The notes under the pieces were generated by a model. That model was given only the letters and a program-made list of their open reading frames with translations, did no database searches and had not been told where the DNA came from. A stretch of DNA of 64,000 nucleotides from Coprococcus_C hominis (lineage in GTDB: Bacteria; Bacillota; Clostridia; Lachnospirales; Lachnospiraceae): NCBI RefSeq assembly GCF_020687505.1, contig NZ_JAJEQT010000006.1. One strand, written 5' to 3'. The position numbers and the translations under genes are program-made. Below, piece after piece: positions 58,467 through 64,000 of this stretch; within the stretch, counting starts at the first letter, position 1, and every line of letters begins with the position of its first letter.

Positions 58467-59582
58467 GTGGCATACAAACAGGAATATATGGAGCTTGCAA
58501 TCGAGCTTGCGAAAAAAGGAACCGGCGCGGTCAATCCGAATCCGCTTGTCGGTGCGGTGATCGTGAAGGACGACCGGATCATCGGACAGGGGTATCATGC
58601 AAGATATGGGGATCTGCATGCAGAACGGGCAGCATTTGCAAGTCTTACCGAGGATGCAACAGGCGCGGAAATGTATGTAACGCTGGAGCCATGCTGTCAT
58701 TATGGCAAACAGCCCCCATGTACGCTTGCCATCGTGGAACACGGCATAAAAAAAGTCTATGTTGGAAGTGATGATCCAAACGACAAGGTGGCTGGAAAAG
58801 GCATTGCGTTTCTGCGGGAGCATGGCGTCGAGGTGGAAACCGGCGTGATGAAGGATGCCTGCGATGCGATCAATCCGGTATTCTTCCATTATATAACGAC
58901 AAAGTTACCGTATGTGGTTATGAAATATGCGATGTCAATGGACGGCAAGATCGCAGCGTACACCGGAAAGAGCCAGTGGATCACCGGGGAAGCGGCAAGA
59001 CAGCATGTGCAGGAGACACGGAGCTGGCTGAAAGGAATCATGGTGGGCTGTAATACGGTCTTACAGGATGATCCGGCGTTGACCTGCCGGATTGAAGGAG
59101 GAAGGAATCCAGTCCGGATTGTCTGCGATAGTCATCTGCGAATCCCACTGGACTGCCAGTTAGTACAGACGGCGGTGGATGTGCCGACGATCGTGGCAAC
59201 ACTCGATGGTGCATCGGACAAGGCAAAGGAATTGCAGCGGGCAAATGTGCAGATACTACAGTGCAAGGAAAAAGATGGACGCATTGATCTGTATGATCTG
59301 ATGGTGCAGCTTGGTGCACAGGATATCGACGGCATCCTGTTAGAAGGCGGCGGCACGTTAAATGAGCAGGCACTCGCACAGGATATTGTACAGGAGGTGC
59401 AGGTATATATCGCACCGAAGATCATAGGTGGTGCGGAAGCGAAAACCCCGGTGGAAGGCAAAGGCGTACCGGATCCAAATGGTGCGTACCGGTTTGCATT
59501 TGACCGGATGGAGCAGGTCGGAGACGACATCTTACTTCGATATCGAAAGGAGAAGCGGGAAATATGTTTACAGGAATCATAG
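58467..59582 (+). CDS. ribD: Bifunctional riboflavin deaminase/reductase RibD
   Basis: 371 residues, GTG start with AAGGTGAT upstream. Deaminase domain 1-145 with zinc site HAE (GDLHAERAAF) and PCCHYGKQPPCT. Reductase domain about 150-365 with KYAMSMDGKIAA and LLEGGGTLN. Converts the GTP-derived pyrimidine to the ribitylamino form, steps two and three of riboflavin synthesis. First gene of the FMN-controlled operon; it overlaps ribE by 19 bases. Confidence 0.97.
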   Translation: MAYKQEYMELAIELAKKGTGAVNPNPLVGAVIVKDDRIIGQGYHARYGDLHAERAAFASLTEDATGAEMYVTLEPCCHYGKQPPCTLAIVEHGIKKVYVGSDDPNDKVAGKGIAFLREHGVEVETGVMKDACDAINPVFFHYITTKLPYVVMKYAMSMDGKIAAYTGKSQWITGEAARQHVQETRSWLKGIMVGCNTVLQDDPALTCRIEGGRNPVRIVCDSHLRIPLDCQLVQTAVDVPTIVATLDGASDKAKELQRANVQILQCKEKDGRIDLYDLMVQLGAQDIDGILLEGGGTLNEQALAQDIVQEVQVYIAPKIIGGAEAKTPVEGKGVPDPNGAYRFAFDRMEQVGDDILLRYRKEKREICLQES

Positions 59583-60220
59583 AAGAGGTTGGAACGCTTC
59601 TTGCCACGCGGAAAGCATCGAAATCGGAAAGCCTTACGATTGAGGCACCATATGTCTTGCAGGATGCGAAGGTTGGAGACAGTATCGCGGTCAATGGCAT
59701 CTGTCTGACGGCAACTTCGATTTCGGGCAATACATTTACGGCGGATGTCATGGCGGAGACGATGCGGCGGACATCGCTTGGCACACTGCATACCGGAAGT
59801 AAAGTCAATCTGGAACGTGCGATGGCGGCAGGTGGACGCTTCGGTGGGCATATCGTATCCGGACATATCGATGGCACTGGAACGATCGCAAATATGGAGC
59901 GGGAAGAAAATGCAGTCTGGGTGACAGTTGAGACGACACCACAGATTATGAAATACATCATCGAGAAAGGTTCGATCGTGATTGACGGCATTAGCCTGAC
60001 GGTCGCGACGGTCAGCACCGACCGGTTTCAGGTATCAATCATTCCGCACACCGGTCAGGAGACGACGCTGCTTACGAAGAAGGCAGGCGATATTGTGAAT
60101 CTGGAAAACGATGTGATCGGAAAATACGTGGAGCATCTGCTTCATTTCAAAGAGCCGGATAATAAGAAACAAAGCTCGAAGGTTGATATGGGATTTCTTG
60201 CAGAGCATGGATTCTTATAG
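59564..60220 (+). CDS. ribE: Riboflavin synthase alpha subunit RibE
   Basis: 218 residues. Two similar lumazine-binding barrels. MFTGIIEEVGTLL is the invariant start. Further motifs are SIAVNGICLTAT in the first half, SIVIDGISLTVA in the second, and GGHIVSGHIDGTG. Turns two dimethyl-ribityllumazine molecules into riboflavin. AAAGGAG lies inside the ribD end. Confidence 0.97.
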   Translation: MFTGIIEEVGTLLATRKASKSESLTIEAPYVLQDAKVGDSIAVNGICLTATSISGNTFTADVMAETMRRTSLGTLHTGSKVNLERAMAAGGRFGGHIVSGHIDGTGTIANMEREENAVWVTVETTPQIMKYIIEKGSIVIDGISLTVATVSTDRFQVSIIPHTGQETTLLTKKAGDIVNLENDVIGKYVEHLLHFKEPDNKKQSSKVDMGFLAEHGFL

Positions 60221-60295
60221 AGAAATTAGCGATAATTACACATAATAGAGTTATGAACAGACAATGATAAACAATTCATAAAATGGAGGAACAAC

Positions 60296-61498
60296 ATGGA
60301 ATTAAACAGCATTGAAGAGGTTGTAGAGGACCTCAAAAAAGGAAAATGTGTTGTGATCATGGACGATGAAAATCGCGAGAATGAGGGCGATGTCATCTGT
60401 GCCGCAGAATTTGCAACAACAGAGAACGTGAACTTTATGGCAAGCTATGCCAAAGGTCTGATCTGTATGCCAATGGCACCGGAATATACAGACAAGCTAC
60501 ATCTGCCACAGATGTGTATTACAAATACAGACAATCACTGCACCGCATTTTCCGTATCGGTCGATCATGTGAGTACGACAACTGGTATCTCAGCCTATGA
60601 GCGAGGGATTACAGCACGCAAGTTTGTGGAGGACGATGCGAAGCCAGAAGATTTTCGCAGACCGGGACATATGTTCCCACTCGAGGCAAGACCAGGTGGC
60701 GTGATCGAGCGTCAGGGACACACCGAGGCAACGGTAGATCTGATGAAGATTGCAGGATTGAAACCGGTTGGTCTTTGCTGTGAGATCATGCGCGACGATG
60801 GTATGATGGCAAGACGCGATGACTTGGAGCAGTTTGCAAAGCAGCATGATCTGAAGATCTCTACTGTAGAGAAACTGATCCAGTATCGTAAGGAGCATGA
60901 AGTATTTGTCGAGTGCGTGGCAAAGGCAAAGATGCCGACACGTTACGGCGAGTTCATGATTTACGGCTATGTAAATAAATTAAACGGCGAGCACCATGTC
61001 GCACTCGTAAAGGGTGACATCACCGATGGCGAACCAGTTCTTTGCCGTGTACATTCCGAGTGTCTGACCGGCGATGCACTTGGTTCTGCACGCTGCGACT
61101 GCGGACAGCAGTATGATGCAGCAATGAAGCAGATTGCCAAGGAGGGCAGAGGCGTGCTTCTCTACCTGCGTCAGGAAGGCCGTGGAATCGGACTTATCAA
61201 CAAGATCCGCGCGTACCAGTTGCAGGATCAGGGACTTGACACGGTCGAGGCGAACTTGAAGCTCGGCTTCCCGGAGGATGCCCGTGACTACACGATCGGT
61301 ACACAGATCCTTGTAGACCTCGGCGTACACAAGATGCGCCTGCTCACAAACAACCCACTCAAGGTATACGGCCTTTCCGGCTACAACCTTGAAATCGTCG
61401 AGCGTGTGCCAATCGAGATGGAGCCAAGCAAATACGATATGTTCTATTTAAAGACAAAGAAAGAAAAGATGGGACATATTCTCGATAACGTAGATTGA
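60296..61498 (+). CDS. ribBA: Bifunctional DHBP synthase / GTP cyclohydrolase II RibBA
   Basis: 400 residues with GGAGG upstream. DHBP synthase half (1-200): DDENRENEGDVICAAE, and the RRPGHMFPL and RQGHTEA motifs. GTP cyclohydrolase II half: zinc site in RVHSECLTGDALGSARCDCG, LLYLRQEGRGIGL and the C-terminal TNNPLKVYGL. Supplies both precursors of lumazine. In many operons ribH follows directly; here a 355-base gap with a palindromic element separates them. Confidence 0.97.
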   Translation: MELNSIEEVVEDLKKGKCVVIMDDENRENEGDVICAAEFATTENVNFMASYAKGLICMPMAPEYTDKLHLPQMCITNTDNHCTAFSVSVDHVSTTTGISAYERGITARKFVEDDAKPEDFRRPGHMFPLEARPGGVIERQGHTEATVDLMKIAGLKPVGLCCEIMRDDGMMARRDDLEQFAKQHDLKISTVEKLIQYRKEHEVFVECVAKAKMPTRYGEFMIYGYVNKLNGEHHVALVKGDITDGEPVLCRVHSECLTGDALGSARCDCGQQYDAAMKQIAKEGRGVLLYLRQEGRGIGLINKIRAYQLQDQGLDTVEANLKLGFPEDARDYTIGTQILVDLGVHKMRLLTNNPLKVYGLSGYNLEIVERVPIEMEPSKYDMFYLKTKKEKMGHILDNVD

Positions 61499-61609
61499 TG
61501 ACATTGATATATAAAAAACTAACAAGGATAAATTTCAGGAAAGACGGTATACCAAACACATAAAAGGTGGTGAATGCCGCCTCTCCGTACAAATATGAGA
61601 ATGTTTATA
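61499..61609. other. ribBA-ribH spacer, upstream part
   Basis: About 110 bases of AT-rich sequence with a small hairpin (GGTGGTGAATGCCGCC near 61566-61581). No gene seen. Confidence 0.4.
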
Positions 61610-61824
61610 GCCACATCCTAAAAGGAAAATGTGTATTGCGATGTTCTTCTATGTATGATTCCAATGCAGACCATTGGAACACGCCAGCACTTAACAAGCA
61701 GTGCCGCCATCGAAAAATGGTGGTGCTGCGAGTTTAGTGTCTGCTGCGTGTGGAAGTGAGCGAGAGTGCGTCTGCATGGAACATACATAGGAGAACATTG
61801 ATAGAAAGAATGTAGAGATGTGGC
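61610..61824. ncRNA. Structured palindromic element, copy 2 (candidate RNA or hairpin repeat)
   Basis: About 215 bp. Ends GCCACATC / GATGTGGC. Outer stem ATGTTCTTCTATGTATG pairs with CATACATAGGAGAACAT. Core 61666-61775 matches copy 1: GCAGACCATTGGAACACG at the start, CAGCACTTAAC, then GAGTTTAGTGTCTGCT and GTGTGGAAGTGAGCGAGAG to GCGTCTGC. The internal hairpin here is GCAGTGCCGCCAT / ATGGTGGTGCTGC, different from copy 1 but again self-paired. It sits inside the riboflavin operon, ending 30 bases before ribH. Strand unknown. Confidence 0.78.
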
Positions 61825-61853
61825 ATAAGAATAAAAATAAGGAGAGAAAGAAA

Positions 61854-62315
61854 ATGAACAAATTAGAAGGAAAATTAGTCGCAGACGGCGCAAAAATCGG
61901 AATCGTAGCAGCAAGATTTAACGAATTTATCGTATCCAAATTAGTCGGTGGTGCGATGGACGGTCTGATCCGTCATGACGTGAAGGAAGAGGACGTCACA
62001 GTCGCATGGGTACCAGGTGCATTTGAAATCCCAGTTGTCGCAAAGAAGATGGCAAAGTCTGGAAAGTATGACGCGGTAATCTGTCTTGGCGCCGTTATCC
62101 GTGGAGCAACAAGCCACTATGATTACGTATGTAACGAAGTATCCAAGGGCGTAGCTTCCGTATCACTGGAGACAGAGATTCCGGTATTGTTCGGTGTCGT
62201 TACAACCGAGAACATCGAGCAGGCAATCGAGCGTGCAGGTACAAAGGCTGGAAACAAGGGATACGATTGTGCCCTTTCAGCTATTGAGATGATCAACCTC
62301 ATGAAGCAGATCTAA
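61854..62315 (+). CDS. ribH: 6,7-dimethyl-8-ribityllumazine synthase RibH
   Basis: 153 residues from the ATG at 61854 (AAGGAGAG upstream). IGIVAARFNEFIV, WVPGAFEIPV, LGAVIRGATSHYDYV and GVVTTENIEQA are all family motifs; the His in TSHYDYV is the usual catalytic one. It makes the lumazine that RibE uses. It closes the riboflavin set; transcription from the FMN-controlled promoter would have to pass through the palindromic element. Confidence 0.96.
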   Translation: MNKLEGKLVADGAKIGIVAARFNEFIVSKLVGGAMDGLIRHDVKEEDVTVAWVPGAFEIPVVAKKMAKSGKYDAVICLGAVIRGATSHYDYVCNEVSKGVASVSLETEIPVLFGVVTTENIEQAIERAGTKAGNKGYDCALSAIEMINLMKQI

Positions 62316-62363
62316 TTACCTGCGATACACCAGAAGTTTAGTTTTAAGTAAGGATAGACGAAT

Positions 62364-63173
62364 ATGAAAAAAGAACGTTGTATGTTGTTTTTTGATATTG
62401 ATGGGACATTGATCACAACCGATGGCAAGCGGACATTTCCGGAGAGTGCGAAGCGTGCGCTGCGCGAGGCAAGGGAGCGAGGACACCTCGTCTACATCAA
62501 CACCGGGCGCGTCATGGAAAATGTGGATGATTTCATCCGCGAAGTCGGTTTTGATGGATATGTCTGCGGTTGCGGAACATATATTGTGTCTGAGGGAGAA
62601 GTGATGCTGCATCACCGTATCCCGCAGGAACGCTGCCGCGAGATCGCGTATAAGTGCCGGGAATGTCACATGATGGCAATCTTTGAACACACGGATCATA
62701 CCGGTTATGATAGCGCACTGGCTGGCGAGGACGCCGGGTATCAGGAGATTCTGCACTATTTCAAATCCATGGGGCGCCATATGATTGATAACATTGAAGA
62801 TCCGGAATTTTGCTTTGACAAGTTTGCCTGCTGGTATGAGGAAGGCAACCCGAAGCTGCAGGAATTTATTGATTATATGTCTGAAGATTTTACCTGTATT
62901 CAGCGTGAGGGCAATTTCTTAGAGGTTGTGCCACACGGATTTTCCAAGGCGACTGGTATCCGGTTTTTGATGGAGAAATATGATATTCCGCTTGAACGCA
63001 TTTATGCGTTTGGGGATAGCAATAACGACCTCGATATGTTACGATATGTACAAAACAGTATTGCGATGGGCGTCTGCACAGAGGAAGTGGCTGAGGCTGC
63101 TTCGTACCGTACGGATACGGTAGAACAGGACGGCATCGAGAAAGCCATGCGGCATTTTGGGATGATAGAGTAA
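62364..63173 (+). CDS. HAD-superfamily Cof-type phosphatase
   Basis: 269 residues. HAD motif I FFDIDGTLIT near residue 9, Cof-type (IIB) cap with YVCGCGTYIV, motif III region FSKATGIRFLMEKYDI (Lys), motif IV AFGDSNNDLDML. Cof-type enzymes dephosphorylate sugar phosphates, PLP or flavin nucleotides. The place after ribH raises the idea that this is the pyrimidine phosphatase missing from the riboflavin path, but there is no direct support. AAGGATAG upstream of the ATG. Confidence 0.9.
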   Translation: MKKERCMLFFDIDGTLITTDGKRTFPESAKRALREARERGHLVYINTGRVMENVDDFIREVGFDGYVCGCGTYIVSEGEVMLHHRIPQERCREIAYKCRECHMMAIFEHTDHTGYDSALAGEDAGYQEILHYFKSMGRHMIDNIEDPEFCFDKFACWYEEGNPKLQEFIDYMSEDFTCIQREGNFLEVVPHGFSKATGIRFLMEKYDIPLERIYAFGDSNNDLDMLRYVQNSIAMGVCTEEVAEAASYRTDTVEQDGIEKAMRHFGMIE

Positions 63174-63176
63174 GCG

Positions 63177-64000
63177 ATGAATGAACGGCGTTTTCGACAA
63201 CTGAATATATTGACGATCATTGCCGTAGCGGTCGGGATAGGGATGATGCTCTTTTTTGCATTTGTCGTATCGGACGGTGGCAATCAGAAGATTTCCTTCC
63301 GCACGCCAAAGAAGCTTGATGATACATGGGTGTTGTACCGGCAGGGCGAATCGGATGAACAGATCATAGATCTGCCGACGAAGCTCAAGGCGAAAAAAGG
63401 CGAGATCATCACAATCACACATCAGATGCCGGAGGATGCCGGCGAGGACAGCGCGATCTGTTTTTACACAGAGTTTCAGAACGTGATCGTTTCCATCGGT
63501 GATCGTCGTGTCTATGAAAGCGGTGTGCTGGCAGATAACAAGATGACGAAAAATGCTGTGCCCGGATATCACGTGGTAGATATTGACGCGAGAGCCGGGG
63601 AGACAGTAACGATCCAGCTTGCCTCGGCATATGGCAGATACAGTGGCAGAATACCGGGGATTTATTATGGTTCGCGTGGAGATATTGTATCGTGGCTCAT
63701 ACGGAGAAATGGTATTCCATTTGTTGTGTCACTGATGATCTTAGTGCTTACGATCCTGCTTGGCGTGTCACTGTTATTTATGACAAATGAAAACATCAAC
63801 AAGCAGAAGGCAGCGTATGGATTTGGGTTTATTGTCTTTGCGGCAGCTTGGATTTTTTTTGGAAATACGATGATGCAGCTGCTGACGAAGAATCAGTTTG
63901 CAACGTACATGGCGAGCCAGATTTTCCTGCTTTTGATGCCGCTGTTATATTTTATGTATCTGCGAAGCTTCGCGATGAAGCGGCGCTATGCGAAGATCTT
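63177..64000 (+). CDS. Membrane signalling protein, N-terminal part (cut by the window end)
   Basis: At least 274 residues, no stop before the window ends. One helix at about 8-30, an extracellular beta domain (35-175) with DTWVLYRQGES and RRVYESGVL, then several membrane helices from about 180 on. This is the layout of 7TMR-DISM-type sensors, which usually end in a GGDEF or kinase domain; the output domain is beyond the window. The start overlaps nothing and lies 3 bases after the HAD gene's stop, so the two are likely cotranscribed. Confidence 0.7.
   Translation, partial: MNERRFRQLNILTIIAVAVGIGMMLFFAFVVSDGGNQKISFRTPKKLDDTWVLYRQGESDEQIIDLPTKLKAKKGEIITITHQMPEDAGEDSAICFYTEFQNVIVSIGDRRVYESGVLADNKMTKNAVPGYHVVDIDARAGETVTIQLASAYGRYSGRIPGIYYGSRGDIVSWLIRRNGIPFVVSLMILVLTILLGVSLLFMTNENINKQKAAYGFGFIVFAAAWIFFGNTMMQLLTKNQFATYMASQIFLLLMPLLYFMYLRSFAMKRRYAKI

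Overview
The window reads as a chromosomal segment of a Gram-positive, low-to-mid GC gut Clostridium relative, most likely family Lachnospiraceae. Evidence: strong TTGACA/TATAAT promoters, AGGAGG ribosome sites, ChW-repeat cell-wall enzymes, a CdaA/CdaR pair, an Agr-type peptide quorum-sensing locus, CDP-glycerol-type polymer genes, clan GH-Q sugar phosphorylases and families common in that group (DUF4317, DUF6512, TM1266). The family assignment is inference from gene content.

Layout. 1-5.7 kb is an accessory/defence stretch: the tail of a type I specificity subunit open in frame into HsdR, a tyrosine recombinase flanked by an 11-bp inverted repeat, and two AT-rich orphan genes. 5.7-12.2 kb holds small housekeeping and unknown genes, a tRNA-Trp, a guanine riboswitch over an orphan flavoprotein, DUF4317 and an alanine racemase. 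12.4-20 kb centres on an Agr system: agrC-, agrA- and agrB-like genes on the minus strand, and a short agrD-like signal gene on the plus strand. The two sides are separated by a 52-bp inverted repeat. The signal gene is followed by a secreted protein, a lipoprotein and a three-gene ABC transporter. 20-26 kb has a 63-bp minisatellite, dtd, a MATE pump and a P-type ATPase whose leader holds a roughly 350-bp hairpin element. 26-29 kb is a large amidase/glucosaminidase with ChW repeats. 29-37 kb has an OPT transporter, an ArsR-controlled metal-efflux operon, a TM1266 protein and a NitT/Tau-like ABC importer. 37-45 kb has two glucan/disaccharide phosphorylases around a cupin, then an L,D-transpeptidase with ChW repeats. 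45-53 kb is a surface phosphopolymer cluster (sugar-1-phosphate transferase, TarI-like, SDR, TagGH-like exporter, two TagF-like polymerases, GT2). 53-58 kb has two unknown membrane proteins followed by cdaA-cdaR and a sirtuin. 58-62 kb is the FMN-riboswitch-controlled riboflavin operon ribD-ribE-ribBA-ribH. The window ends with a HAD phosphatase and a truncated membrane sensor.

The most unusual material is non-coding. Two elements of about 210 bp (40283-40487 and 61610-61824) share a conserved inner core, while their outer and inner stems differ completely in sequence yet stay self-complementary, as a structured RNA or DNA family would. One of them sits inside the riboflavin operon. The third large palindrome (23148-23497) has the same general design but a different core. 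The agrD-like gene is only 54 codons and is easily missed.
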